From Bifidobacterium simiiventris (GTDB taxonomy: Bacteria > Actinomycetota > Actinomycetes > Actinomycetales > Bifidobacteriaceae): a stretch of DNA of 64,000 nt. Below the pieces are notes generated by a model. That model was not told the DNA's origin. It made no database searches and worked only from the letters and a program-made list of their open reading frames with translations. Below are positions 9,972 through 18,424 of the stretch, piece after piece. The stretch spans positions 354,735 to 418,734 of the forward strand of contig NZ_JAHBBG010000002.1 in the NCBI RefSeq assembly GCF_019331715.1, given 5' to 3'. The translations under genes were made by a program, and so were the position numbers. Positions within the stretch are counted from its first letter, which is position 1; each line of letters starts with the position of its first letter.

Positions 9972-11219
9972 TCAGTCGTCGACGATCGTGCCCTTCGGCA
10001 CCACCGTGATGCCTTCCGGGGTCACAGTGAAGCCGCGTTCGAGATCATGCTCGGTGTCGATGCCGACGGTCGAGTTCTCGGTGAGCACGACGTTCTTGTC
10101 GAGGATCGCCTTGTACACGCGCGCACGACGGTTGATGATGACGCCGTCGAACAGCACGGAATCGACGACCTGCGCCCACGAGTGGATACGCACGTTCGGC
10201 GAAAGCACGGAGTGGTGCACTTCGCCGCCGGAGACGATCACACCGGGGGAGACGATCGAATCGGTCGCGTGGCCCAGACGGTCGCGGCCGGCATGCACGA
10301 ACTTGGCCGGCGGCAGCGTACCGGAATCGGTGTAGATCGGCCACGCCTGGTTGTACAGGTTGAACTCCGGCACATAGGCGATCAGATCCATGTGCGCATC
10401 GTAGAACTGCTTGATGGTACCCACGTCGCGCCAGTAGGCGTGATCGGTCTCCGTCGCGCCCGGGATGACGTTCGTGTTGAAGTCGTACACGCCGGCTTCG
10501 CCGCGTGCCGCGAAGTACGGGGCGATGTCGCCGCCCATGTCGTGCTTCGTATCCTCGGCCTTCTCGTCCTTGGCAAGCGCGTCGAACAGGGCGTCCGTGT
10601 TGGCCACATAGTTGCCCATCGAGGCGAGGAATGAATTCGGATCGTCCGGCAGACCTTCGGTCGTGGCCGGCTTCTCCTGGAACTCGCGGATCTGGTTCGG
10701 GTGGTTCGGGTTCACGCTGATCACGCCAAACTGGTTCGACTGTGCGAGCGGCTGACGGATGCCGGCAACCGTGAACTCGGCGCCGGATTCGATGTGCTGC
10801 TCGACCATCTGGCCGAAGTCCATGCGGTAGACGTGATCCGCGCCGACGATCACGACGATGTCGGGCTGCACGTCCTCGATGATGTTGATGGTCTGGTAGA
10901 TCGCGTCGGCCGAACCGAGATACCAATGCTTGCCAAGACGCTGCTGCGCGGGCACAGGGGAGACGTAGTTGCCCAGCAGGGAGGAGAAACGCCACATCTG
11001 CGAGATGTGACGGTCGAGGGAATGGGACTTGTACTGCGTGAGCACGATGATGTGACGGTAATCCGAATTCACCAGGTTGCTCAACGGGAAATCGATCAGG
11101 CGGAACACGCCTCCGAAGGGGACTGCGGGCTTCGCGCGATCACGGGTCAACGGCATCAGGCGAGTTCCTTCACCGCCAGCCAGGACGATGGACAGGATTT
11201 TCTGCTTGTTCTTCGCCAT
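9972..11219 (-). CDS. glgC: glucose-1-phosphate adenylyltransferase
   Basis: GlgC makes ADP-glucose from glucose-1-phosphate and ATP, the committed step of glycogen synthesis. The protein is 415 residues. The N-terminal nucleotidyltransferase domain begins with [20 protein letters not shown] (14-33). The C-terminal part is a left-handed beta-helix of hexapeptide repeats. The ATG at 11219 is chosen because GAGAGGAG lies directly upstream; an in-frame start at 11276 lacks a site and adds unrelated residues. The 154-bp gap to the SpoU gene upstream suggests a separate promoter. Confidence 0.95.
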   Translation of the reverse strand: MAKNKQKILSIVLAGGEGTRLMPLTRDRAKPAVPFGGVFRLIDFPLSNLVNSDYRHIIVLTQYKSHSLDRHISQMWRFSSLLGNYVSPVPAQQRLGKHWYLGSADAIYQTINIIEDVQPDIVVIVGADHVYRMDFGQMVEQHIESGAEFTVAGIRQPLAQSNQFGVISVNPNHPNQIREFQEKPATTEGLPDDPNSFLASMGNYVANTDALFDALAKDEKAEDTKHDMGGDIAPYFAARGEAGVYDFNTNVIPGATETDHAYWRDVGTIKQFYDAHMDLIAYVPEFNLYNQAWPIYTDSGTLPPAKFVHAGRDRLGHATDSIVSPGVIVSGGEVHHSVLSPNVRIHSWAQVVDSVLFDGVIINRRARVYKAILDKNVVLTENSTVGIDTEHDLERGFTVTPEGITVVPKGTIVDD

Positions 11220-11373
11220 CCGATGCTCCTCTCTTTCGGTCATCCACAGCGTCTTGCGACACCGAACTGCTTGCACCCACGCTTCATCGCAGGGGCGACA
11301 CTGTCAATACTCGCACAAATTCGGCGACACGCAAGGCAACCACGCTGGCATGTCGCCGTAATTTCGTGACTTT

Positions 11374-12240
11374 TCAGCGAACTGCGGTCGAATAGAAGGC
11401 GACGGCACTCGACGCGGCCACGTTGAGCGAGTCCACGCCGTGGCTCATCGGGATCTTCACCGTCAGATCGGCGTTCGCGATGGTGTGCCGGCTCAACCCG
11501 TCGCCCTCGGTGCCGAAGATCAACGCCAGTTTGTCGATATGGTCGGACGCCGCCGCATCGTTGTTCAGCCGGCGCACCAATTCGTCCAGGCTGATCGAGT
11601 CGTCGGTCAACGCCATTGCCACGGTGGTGAAGCCGAGATCATGCAGCTCCTTCAGTCCGTCGAACGGCCATGCGTGCTTCGATTCCGTGCCGATGCGGGT
11701 CCACGGGATCTGAAAGACGGTGCCCATCGACACCCGGGCGGCGCGCCGGTACAGAGGATCCCCGCATGAGGGGGTCACGAGCACGGCGTCCACGTCGAGG
11801 GCCGCAGCCGAACGCATGAGCGCGCCGACGTTCGTATGGTCGACGATGTTCTCCATGACCGCGACGCGACGGGCGTCTCGACACACCTCGGCCACGGACG
11901 GCAGCGGCCATCGACGCATCGCGGCCAGCGCGCCGCGGTGCAGACGGTATCCGGTCAGCTGCTTCAGCTGTTCGGGAGAGGCGACATACACGGGAATGTC
12001 AGGCCCCCAATGCGCGTCCACGAACGCGAACGTGCTGGCCATGCCTTCGATCCACGGTTCCTCGACCAGCAGCGAAATCGGCTCACGACCAGCCGCGAGC
12101 GCCCGGTCGATGACCTTGGGGGATTCTGCGATGAACAGGCCTTTGGCCGGCTCCAAGCGGTTGCGCAGCTGGATTTCGGTCAGGTTCGTGTATGCCGCGA
12201 CACGTTCGTCGTCGATGGAATCGATGGTGATGAACCGCAA
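11374..12240 (-). CDS. SpoU-family RNA 2'-O-methyltransferase
   Basis: This 288-residue SPOUT methyltransferase modifies a ribose in rRNA or tRNA; the exact site cannot be told. An N-terminal substrate-binding region (about 1-110) is followed by the knotted SpoU domain, with motif 1 DHTNVGALMRSAAAL, motif 2 LIFGTEGDGLS and motif 3 IPMSHGVDSLNVAASSAVA. The start is TTG at 12240, 5 nt after GGAGG (12246-12250). An in-frame ATG further upstream would run through the tRNA-Leu gene and is rejected. Confidence 0.92.
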   Translation of the reverse strand: MRFITIDSIDDERVAAYTNLTEIQLRNRLEPAKGLFIAESPKVIDRALAAGREPISLLVEEPWIEGMASTFAFVDAHWGPDIPVYVASPEQLKQLTGYRLHRGALAAMRRWPLPSVAEVCRDARRVAVMENIVDHTNVGALMRSAAALDVDAVLVTPSCGDPLYRRAARVSMGTVFQIPWTRIGTESKHAWPFDGLKELHDLGFTTVAMALTDDSISLDELVRRLNNDAAASDHIDKLALIFGTEGDGLSRHTIANADLTVKIPMSHGVDSLNVAASSAVAFYSTAVR

Positions 12241-12282
12241 GGAAGCCTCCGCTGATCGTCGATAGTCACGGTAGATACAAGA

Positions 12283-12306
12283 AAACCCCGTGTTTCCACG
12301 GGGTTT
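12283..12306 (-). terminator. terminator after tRNA-Leu
   Basis: On the minus strand AAACCCCGTG-GAAA-CACGGGGTTT is followed by T residues, just downstream of the tRNA 3' end. This is a standard Rho-independent terminator. Confidence 0.85.
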
Positions 12307-12312
12307 CGCTCG

Positions 12313-12400
12313 TGTCCGAGATGGGACTTGAACCCACACGCCTGTATAAAATAGGCACTAGCACCTCAAGCTAGCGCGTCTACCATTCCGCCACCCGGAC
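12313..12400 (-). tRNA. tRNA-Leu(GAG)
   Basis: This 88-nt class II tRNA has acceptor arm GTCCGGG pairing with CTCGGAC (one G-T pair), D-loop TGGTAGAC, and anticodon stem CTAGC/GCTAG around loop TTGAGGT, giving anticodon GAG for CUC/CUU codons. It has a long variable arm (GCCTATTTTATACAGGC) and T-arm GTGGGTTCAAGTCCCAT. The discriminator is A and CCA is not encoded. The variable arm and anticodon together make Leu secure. Confidence 0.95.
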
Positions 12401-12428
12401 GAGTGCGTTGTTCAGACAACAACCGATA

Positions 12429-12456
12429 ACTATACTCACTCGGCACCGATCGTCAA
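12429..12456 (-). promoter_or_regulatory. promoter of tRNA-Leu
   Basis: Minus-strand -35 TTGACG (12451-12456) and -10 TATAGT (12429-12434) are separated by 16 bp. The predicted start is about 20 nt before the tRNA 5' end. Both boxes are near consensus. Confidence 0.8.
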
Positions 12457-12522
12457 ATCGATTCTCTCTTGCGGCGTGTCGTCAATGGCCGCAACGGTTT
12501 TCGTTTCGTTGCAGGGATTGTG

Positions 12523-12535
12523 TAGCCTAGTGCCC
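12523..12535 (+). promoter_or_regulatory. -10 box close to the rsmE start; possible leaderless transcript
   Basis: TAGCCT (12523-12528) ends 7 nt before the ATG at 12536, and no Shine-Dalgarno sequence is seen. A weak -35 (TTCGTT, 12500-12505) lies 17 bp upstream of the -10. If used, transcription would start at or next to the start codon. Confidence 0.4.
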
Positions 12536-13330
12536 ATGACGAATCCTCTGTTTCTTCTCGATCCTGCGCATGACGATGTGCCGGTGAACAGCGACGAGCT
12601 CAACACCGGATGGAAGCTCACGTTGCCGTCTTCGGTGCGCCGGCACGCCATCCAGGCGATGCGGCTGGCGGACGGCGACGAACTGGATCTGTCCGACGGC
12701 GAAGGGCTGCGCATCCACGCCGTGATCGCCGACGCCGCGGCCGGGTTGGCCGAAGTGCGCGAAGTCGGCCGCGAACCCCAGCCGGTCGCCAGACTCGCCT
12801 TGATCCAGGCGCTGGCGAAGACCGGCCATGACGAACAGGCCATCGACATGGCCACGCAGATCGGCGTCGATCAGGTGATCCCGTGGCAGGCCGACCGCTC
12901 GATCGCCAAATGGAAGGCCGGACGCACCGACCGTAAATGGAGCCAGGTGCTCGCCGCCGCAACCGAGCAGTCTCGTCGCGCATGGATGCCGGAACTGTCC
13001 GAATGCGTCACCAGCAAACAGATGCTTGCCATCTGCCGGCGCGCCTGCGTGCACGGCGATCTGGTCGTCGTGCTTCATCAGGACGCGACCGATACCTGGG
13101 ACGGCATCGAGACGTTGGCGCGGCAGTTGGCTGACCGGTGCTTGGACGACGGCAGGACTCGCACCATCAACGTGATGGTCGGCCCGGAGGGCGGCATCAG
13201 CGAGGACGAGGTCTCCGCGTTCCGTGACGCGGGGGCACACGTGTGCGTGCTGGGCGGCAACATCCTCAGGGCGGCAACCGCCGGCCCGGTCGCGCTGACG
13301 CTGCTGGCCCGCACGCTTGGCCGCATGTAA
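12536..13330 (+). CDS. rsmE: 16S rRNA (uracil-1498-N3)-methyltransferase
   Basis: RsmE methylates U1498 of 16S rRNA in the small subunit. The protein is 264 residues. The N-terminal PUA-like region (about 1-75) precedes a SPOUT fold, whose signatures are MVGPEGGISEDEVSAF and LGGNILRAATAGPVAL at the C-terminus. A GTG two codons earlier (12530) is also possible. It opens a plus-strand run of RNA-processing genes (HIT, phoH, ybeY, corC, era). Confidence 0.93.
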   Translation: MTNPLFLLDPAHDDVPVNSDELNTGWKLTLPSSVRRHAIQAMRLADGDELDLSDGEGLRIHAVIADAAAGLAEVREVGREPQPVARLALIQALAKTGHDEQAIDMATQIGVDQVIPWQADRSIAKWKAGRTDRKWSQVLAAATEQSRRAWMPELSECVTSKQMLAICRRACVHGDLVVVLHQDATDTWDGIETLARQLADRCLDDGRTRTINVMVGPEGGISEDEVSAFRDAGAHVCVLGGNILRAATAGPVALTLLARTLGRM

Positions 13331-13470
13331 GCGGATTCCCCAAGGCGTGGGAAATGCGCGACGCCGGCCGTCGGACCGATCGTCCGCATGCGACCCCATA
13401 TTCCCGCAGCCAAACGACCACCCTGCGCAATAGCATGGAAGACGGCAACGAAACGCAACAAAGGAGCGAT

Positions 13471-13809
13471 ATGAGCGAGTCCACGGACTGCCTGTTCTGC
13501 AAGATCATCGCGGGTCAGATCCCCAGCACGAAGGTGTACGAGGACGACACCACCTATGCCTTCAAGGACATCAACCCGAAGGCCAAGGTGCACGTGCTCA
13601 TCGTGCCGCGCAAGCATTACGCGAACGTGGCGGAGCTCGCCAAGGACGATCCGGCCGAACTCGCCCACATCGTCGAGGTCGCCCAGTCCATCGCCGACCA
13701 GGAGTTCCACGGCGCGTACCGCCTGATCTTCAACACCGGCCTTGACGCCGGCCAGACCGTGTTCCACGTGCACGCCCACGTGCTCACCGGCGAGACCCTG
13801 GACGAGTAG
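13471..13809 (+). CDS. HIT-family nucleotide hydrolase (HinT-like)
   Basis: HIT proteins hydrolyse adenosine phosphoramidates or related nucleotides in the cytoplasm. The protein is 112 residues: N-terminal CLFCKIIAGQIPSTKVYED and the histidine triad HVHAHV at 99-104. The ATG at 13471 follows AAGGAG; upstream in-frame starts give GC-rich nonsense. phoH starts 3 nt after its stop, a pairing common in actinobacteria. Confidence 0.93.
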   Translation: MSESTDCLFCKIIAGQIPSTKVYEDDTTYAFKDINPKAKVHVLIVPRKHYANVAELAKDDPAELAHIVEVAQSIADQEFHGAYRLIFNTGLDAGQTVFHVHAHVLTGETLDE

Positions 13810-13812
13810 CCC

Positions 13813-15045
13813 GTGGCGACGACGACACGAACCATCACCATCCCCGCCGAACTTGACCCGGTCGCCGTGCTCGGTCCCGTCGACGAGGTGCTGCGGGAAG
13901 TCGAACGAGCGTTCCCTGAGCTGACCATCATCGTGCGCGGCAACCGCGTCGCGATCATGTCGCACGGCAAGCAGACCGAATCTCAGGCCGCGCAGGCCGA
14001 GGACGTGGTCAACACGATCATCCAGGCGGCGTACAGCGCGCCGATGGACGCCGACACCGTGCGCAGGATGATCGACCAGCAGGTGCTGCCCAACCGTGTG
14101 CGGCAGGAACGGTTCGCGGGACGTACCGGACAGCCCGGTCGTGCCATGCGATCCGGCCGATCGATGTTCCTCTCGGGCGGCGGCCCGCACGCCTCCGAGA
14201 CCATGCCCGACATCCATGCGGACGATGCGGCACAACGCAAGCCCCGCGTACCGGGCGTCATCACCTATGCGTTGGGAGTCCCGGTCCGTGCGAAGACCGC
14301 CGGCCAGATCGCCTACGTCAACGCGATCGAATCGCATACGATCACGTTCGCCATCGGCCCCGCCGGCACTGGCAAGACGTACCTTGCCGTGGCCAAGGCC
14401 GTGCAGGCGTTCCAGGAGAAGAAGATCCGACGCATCATCCTGACGCGTCCGGCCGTCGAGGCGGGGGAGAACCTCGGTTTCCTGCCGGGAACGCTCAACG
14501 AGAAGGTCGATCCGTACCTGCGCCCGTTGTACGATGCGCTCTCGGACATGCTTGGCTCTGACCAGATGCGCCGTTACATGGACGACGGCACGATCGAGGT
14601 CGCGCCGCTCGCCTATATGCGTGGCCGCACGCTCAACGATGCGTTCGTGATCCTCGACGAGGCACAGAACACGACCGAGCAGCAGATGAAGATGTTCCTG
14701 ACCAGATTGGGTTTCAACACGACGATGGTCATCACCGGCGACATCACGCAGGTCGATCTGACTGTGCCGAGGTCGGGCCTGGCCACCATCGAGCATATCC
14801 TCGGCGGCATTGACGACATCGCGTTCGCGCATCTGGAAGCCGCCGATGTGGTGCGTCACCGGCTCGTCGGCCAGATCGTCGCCGCATACGAACGACATTC
14901 GGCCATCGCCGGCGACCACAGCACCAAGGCCCGCCGCGAATACGGCGAGGCCAAACAGCGCGGACTGCATATCGGTGCCGCGAACGGTGCCGCGCCGGCC
15001 GATACGACGAGAGACAGCAACGAAGGAAAGGACGAACGGCGATGA
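13813..15045 (+). CDS. PhoH-family ATPase (YbeZ type)
   Basis: PhoH/YbeZ proteins are P-loop ATPases thought to act with YbeY in rRNA processing. The protein is 410 residues. A KH-like N-terminal region precedes the ATPase domain, with Walker A GPAGTGKT at 182-189 and Walker [21 protein letters not shown]. The start is GTG at 13813. Its stop TGA overlaps the ybeY start (ATGA at 15042-15045), so the two are translationally coupled, which supports a joint function. Confidence 0.94.
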   Translation: MATTTRTITIPAELDPVAVLGPVDEVLREVERAFPELTIIVRGNRVAIMSHGKQTESQAAQAEDVVNTIIQAAYSAPMDADTVRRMIDQQVLPNRVRQERFAGRTGQPGRAMRSGRSMFLSGGGPHASETMPDIHADDAAQRKPRVPGVITYALGVPVRAKTAGQIAYVNAIESHTITFAIGPAGTGKTYLAVAKAVQAFQEKKIRRIILTRPAVEAGENLGFLPGTLNEKVDPYLRPLYDALSDMLGSDQMRRYMDDGTIEVAPLAYMRGRTLNDAFVILDEAQNTTEQQMKMFLTRLGFNTTMVITGDITQVDLTVPRSGLATIEHILGGIDDIAFAHLEAADVVRHRLVGQIVAAYERHSAIAGDHSTKARREYGEAKQRGLHIGAANGAAPADTTRDSNEGKDERR

Positions 15046-15587
15046 GCGTCGATGTCACCAACGAAACCCCTTGGACCATCGATCCGAAGGTGTTCTCCGA
15101 CCTCGGCGTGTGGGTGATGGACCAGATGCGCGTGAGCACGCAGTCCGATCTGACCATCCTGTTCGTCGACCCCGAACCCATCGCCGAGCTGCACGAGCGT
15201 TGGATGAATCTCGAGGGGCCAACCGATGTGATGAGTTTCCCGATGGACGAGCTGCGCCCCGGTGACGGCAAGACCGTGATGGAAGGTGTGCTCGGCGATC
15301 TCGTCATCTGCCCGTGGGTGGCCGCCCAGCAGGCCGCTTCGGCAGGCCACAGCACGCTCGAGGAGATGATGCTGCTCACCATTCATGGCATCCTCCATCT
15401 GCTCGGCTATGACCATGTCGGACCCGAGCAGGAGCGCCAGATGTTCGGTCTGCAACGTCAGCTGTTGCTCACGTTCATCGCGGTGCGCCAGACCATCGGT
15501 GACCCGGTCGTCCTGCCGGCCGGCACCCCCGACGTGCTCGCCGAATACGATCGGGTCCACGGTAACAACCGTCAGCTCGGTCACTGA
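15042..15587 (+). CDS. ybeY: rRNA maturation endoribonuclease YbeY
   Basis: YbeY is a metal-dependent RNase required for 16S rRNA 3' maturation and 70S quality control. The protein is 181 residues, slightly longer than usual owing to its C-terminal tail. The zinc motif [11 protein letters not shown] (His115, His119, His125) is intact. It overlaps phoH by 4 nt. Confidence 0.95.
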   Translation: MSVDVTNETPWTIDPKVFSDLGVWVMDQMRVSTQSDLTILFVDPEPIAELHERWMNLEGPTDVMSFPMDELRPGDGKTVMEGVLGDLVICPWVAAQQAASAGHSTLEEMMLLTIHGILHLLGYDHVGPEQERQMFGLQRQLLLTFIAVRQTIGDPVVLPAGTPDVLAEYDRVHGNNRQLGH

Positions 15588-15728
15588 GTGAGTCCTGTCG
15601 GTGCGTCGTCGTGTCGGTCGACTTTCCGGCATGACGACGCATAGTCGCCGCGCATGAGCGTCACCGTCAATCATCAAGCCACCCATCCTTCCAATCCACG
15701 AACCGTCCTCAACCTGTAAGGAATCCAG

Positions 15729-17171
15729 ATGCCATCCGACACGTCGGCGATAGTGCTGACCGTTATACTCATCCTCGTGGCCGCCCTGCTGGTGTGGCTT
15801 TCGCTCACGCTGGCCGCGGCCGAAGGTGCCGTCTCGCGCGTGACGCGGGCCAGCCTCAACAACCTCATCCTCGAAGTGCAGACCGATGCGGAGACTTCGC
15901 AGTTCCTGCGCATGAAGAAGATCGGCCGGATCCACAAGGTGCAGCATCTGATCGCCGACCGGTACGCGACGGCCGGCTCATGCGCGTTCTTCCGCATCAC
16001 CTGCAACGTGCTCGACGGCGTGCTGGTCGCCTGCATCGCCGCGCTGTTCGAGGCGCCGTTGTGGGCGGAACTGCTCGTCGGATTCGTGTTCGCGATCATC
16101 GTGGGCGTCGTGTCGATCCTCGTGCGCCCGCGTTCGGCGGGGGCGCTCAAACCGGTCGACATCATGCTCGGCCGTGCCACGCTCGTATCGATCGCCGCGT
16201 GGCTGACCCCGTTCGCCCGCGTCGGCGGCCAGCGCGACCCGAAGAAGCGCGACCGCGATTCCGATCTGTCGGACGACGAGGAACTTGAGAAGATCCAGCT
16301 CGAACAGGGGCGCGCCACCATCGACCGTCTCGTCGAGGCGAACGATTTCGATCCGGAAGTCTCCGAAATGCTGCGCAATGTGCTCACGTTGTCGGAGACG
16401 CTCACGCGTGAGATCATGGTGCCGCGCACCGACATGATCTGCATTGAGAAAACCGAGACGCTCGAAAGTATGCTCAAATTGTGCTCGCGCTCTGGCTTCT
16501 CCCGTGTGCCGGTGATCGGCGACGATGTGGACGATCTGATCGGCGTCGCCTATCTCAAGGACGCGGTGCGGGCCACGGCGTTCAACCCTGCGGCGACTAG
16601 CCGTGAGGTCGCGTCGATCATCCGCCAGCCAATGCTCGTGCCCGAATCGAAACCCGTGGACGACCTGTTCCATGAGATGCAGCGCACTCGCCAGCATGTG
16701 GCCATCGTCGTGGACGAATATGGCGGTATAGCAGGACTCGTGACCATCGAGGATGCGATCGAGCAGATCGTGGGCGAACTCGAGGACGAGCACGATCGCA
16801 CACAGCACGCCGAGCCAGAGAAGATCGGGGACCACAAGTGGAGCATGCCGGCGCGTACGCCGATCGCCGACCTGGAGGAGATCTTCGAGATCGACATCGA
16901 CGAGGACGACGTCGACACGGTGTACGGCCTGCTGACCAAGCTGATAGGTCGGGTGCCGATCGTCGGGGCGTCCGCCGTGACGCGCGGCCTGCGCCTGACC
17001 GCCGTGGATTCCGCCGGACGACGCAAGAAGGTATCCACCATCGTTGTGGAACCGGCGCACGTCGAGGGCGTCGGGGAAGATGTCGATTCATCGAGTGAAG
17101 CAGACGACAGCGCCGACAATGGTACGCAGACCGCCGAACGCGCGGGCCGTGACGACAGCAGCAAGGAGTGA
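15729..17171 (+). CDS. CorC/HlyC-type membrane protein with DUF21 and CBS domains
   Basis: Members of this family (CorC, TlyC, CNNM-like) are linked to magnesium efflux or stress tolerance. The protein is 480 residues. The N-terminal DUF21 region has membrane segments (about 8-30, 85-130 and 145-165). A CBS pair begins at VPRTDMICIEKTETLES and continues through VAIVVDEYGGIAGLVTIEDA. The C-terminal CorC/HlyC domain runs from about 345 to 440 and an acidic tail follows. It sits between ybeY and era as in many Gram-positive genomes; AAGGAG near its end serves era. Confidence 0.9.
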   Translation: MPSDTSAIVLTVILILVAALLVWLSLTLAAAEGAVSRVTRASLNNLILEVQTDAETSQFLRMKKIGRIHKVQHLIADRYATAGSCAFFRITCNVLDGVLVACIAALFEAPLWAELLVGFVFAIIVGVVSILVRPRSAGALKPVDIMLGRATLVSIAAWLTPFARVGGQRDPKKRDRDSDLSDDEELEKIQLEQGRATIDRLVEANDFDPEVSEMLRNVLTLSETLTREIMVPRTDMICIEKTETLESMLKLCSRSGFSRVPVIGDDVDDLIGVAYLKDAVRATAFNPAATSREVASIIRQPMLVPESKPVDDLFHEMQRTRQHVAIVVDEYGGIAGLVTIEDAIEQIVGELEDEHDRTQHAEPEKIGDHKWSMPARTPIADLEEIFEIDIDEDDVDTVYGLLTKLIGRVPIVGASAVTRGLRLTAVDSAGRRKKVSTIVVEPAHVEGVGEDVDSSSEADDSADNGTQTAERAGRDDSSKE

Positions 17172-17172
17172 C

Positions 17173-18207
17173 ATGAGCGATATCGAGCAGCAATACGACG
17201 AGGACGGTGCCAGCGTGCACGAGACGGCGGCGGATACGGCGAACGACGGTCCGGTGCAGGGCGAACAGCCGTACCGTTCCGGTTTCGTGGCGGTGGTAGG
17301 CCGTCCGAACGTCGGCAAATCCACGCTGATCAACGCGCTGATCGGCAAGCAGATCGCCATCGCGTCGTCCCGCCCGGAAACCACGCGTAAGGCCATCCGA
17401 GGCATTCTCACCACCGACAACGCGCAGCTTGTGCTGGTCGACACGCCGGGCATCCACCGCCCGCGCACGCTGCTCGGCCAGCGTCTCAACGATATCGTCG
17501 AGGAATCGCTGTCCGAAGTCGACGTCGTCGCGTTCCTGCTGCCGGCGGATCAGGAGATCGGTCCCGGCGACAAACGCATCCTGAGCAGGCTCCGCGCCGA
17601 TTTCGCGACCAAGCGCGACGACGGCACATTCAAGTGGAAGGTGCCGCTGATCGCGATCGTCACCAAGATCGACGAGCTCAACCGCGAACAGCTCATCAAC
17701 AAGCTCATCGAGATCAACGAATTCGCCGACTTCTCGGACATCGTGCCCGTGAGCGCGCTCGAGCACGACAATCTGAATGAAGTGAAGAATGTGCTCATCG
17801 ACCACACGCCCGAAGGCCCACAGATGTATCCGGACGACCAGATCAGCGAGGAGCGGCCCGCGGAGACGATCGCCGAGCTGGTGCGCGGCGCGTTCCTCGA
17901 GGAGCTGGACGACGAGCTGCCGCATTCGCTGGCCGTGGTCGTCGACTCGATCGAATACCCGCAGGACAATGAGTCCGGCGCGTCCTACGATGGCAAGATT
18001 CAGGTGCTCGTCTCCGTGTATGTGGAGCGTGATTCGCAGAAGCCGATCATCATCGGCAAGGGCGCGGAGCATCTCGTACGTGTCAAAAAGAAGCTGCGCA
18101 CGCCGGTCAACCGCATCGTCGGCGGCAAAGCCAAGCTTGACCTGCACGTCAAGGTTGCCAAGGGTTGGCAGTCCGATCCTAAGCAGCTGGAAAAATTAGG
18201 ATTCTAA
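17173..18207 (+). CDS. era: ribosome-assembly GTPase Era
   Basis: Era binds the 3' end of 16S rRNA and helps 30S assembly. The protein is 344 residues with an acidic N-terminal extension of about 35 residues. G1 GRPNVGKST is at 43-51, G3 is DTPGIH, G4 is TKID, and a C-terminal KH domain includes GGKAKLDLHVKVAKGW. The ATG at 17173 follows AAGGAG and starts 1 nt after the corC stop. The final codons (DPKQLEKLGF-stop) form the left arm of a perfect 19-bp hairpin. Confidence 0.95.
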   Translation: MSDIEQQYDEDGASVHETAADTANDGPVQGEQPYRSGFVAVVGRPNVGKSTLINALIGKQIAIASSRPETTRKAIRGILTTDNAQLVLVDTPGIHRPRTLLGQRLNDIVEESLSEVDVVAFLLPADQEIGPGDKRILSRLRADFATKRDDGTFKWKVPLIAIVTKIDELNREQLINKLIEINEFADFSDIVPVSALEHDNLNEVKNVLIDHTPEGPQMYPDDQISEERPAETIAELVRGAFLEELDDELPHSLAVVVDSIEYPQDNESGASYDGKIQVLVSVYVERDSQKPIIIGKGAEHLVRVKKKLRTPVNRIVGGKAKLDLHVKVAKGWQSDPKQLEKLGF

Positions 18208-18228
18208 TGTTTCCAGCTGCTTAGGATC
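18175..18228 (+). terminator. hairpin spanning the era stop codon
   Basis: GATCCTAAGCAGCTGGAAA (18175-18193) pairs perfectly with 18210-18228. The 16-nt loop itself contains ATTAG-GATT-CTAAT, so the stop codon TAA lies inside the hairpin. It has the strength of a terminator or 3'-stabilising structure but no T-run. It overlaps coding sequence, which is unusual. Confidence 0.6.
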
Positions 18229-18248
18229 GCTTCGCGGCTCGCTATCGC

Positions 18249-18308
18249 GGCCGCTCACTTCGCCTACGGACAGTCCACTGGACTGTCCGTTTAACGGCTC
18301 AGCCAAGC
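18249..18308 (-). repeat. REP-like element R, copy 1
   Basis: On the minus strand it reads TTGGCTGAGCCGTTAA, then a perfect 11-bp hairpin ACGGACAGTCC/GGACTGTCCGT, then GTAGGCGAAGTGAGCG. The same order occurs at 24813-24874, with the hairpin changed at both strands of two pairs. It lies between era and a relic copy of the era 3' end. Confidence 0.65.
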
Positions 18309-18355
18309 AGCTTGAGCGGCTGGGATTCTAATTCTTCCAACTCTTAGGATCGCTT
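18304..18355 (+). repeat. relic copy of the era 3' end
   Basis: AAGCAGCTTGAGCGGCTGGG followed by ATTCTAAT encodes KQLERLGF-stop, almost the true end of era (KQLEKLGF-stop). The following CTTAGGATCGCTTCGCGGCT also matches the segment after era. The copy starts about 123 bp after the original and its hairpin has decayed. Confidence 0.6.
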
Positions 18356-18380
18356 CGCGGCTTGTTGCCGCGGATATGAG

Positions 18381-18404
18381 TAAGGCTCCCGATTGGGAGC
18401 CTTA
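18381..18404. terminator. bidirectional terminator between era and the acyl-CoA ligase gene
   Basis: TAAGGCTCCC-GATT-GGGAGCCTTA is a perfect 10-bp stem between two convergent genes. Confidence 0.8.
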
Positions 18405-18424
18405 CTTCGTTGTTGGAGCGGATG

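Noticed and set aside
12241..12339. N-terminal extension of the SpoU gene
   Set aside because: It would translate through the terminator and 3' end of tRNA-Leu; TTG 12240 behind GGAGG explains the start.
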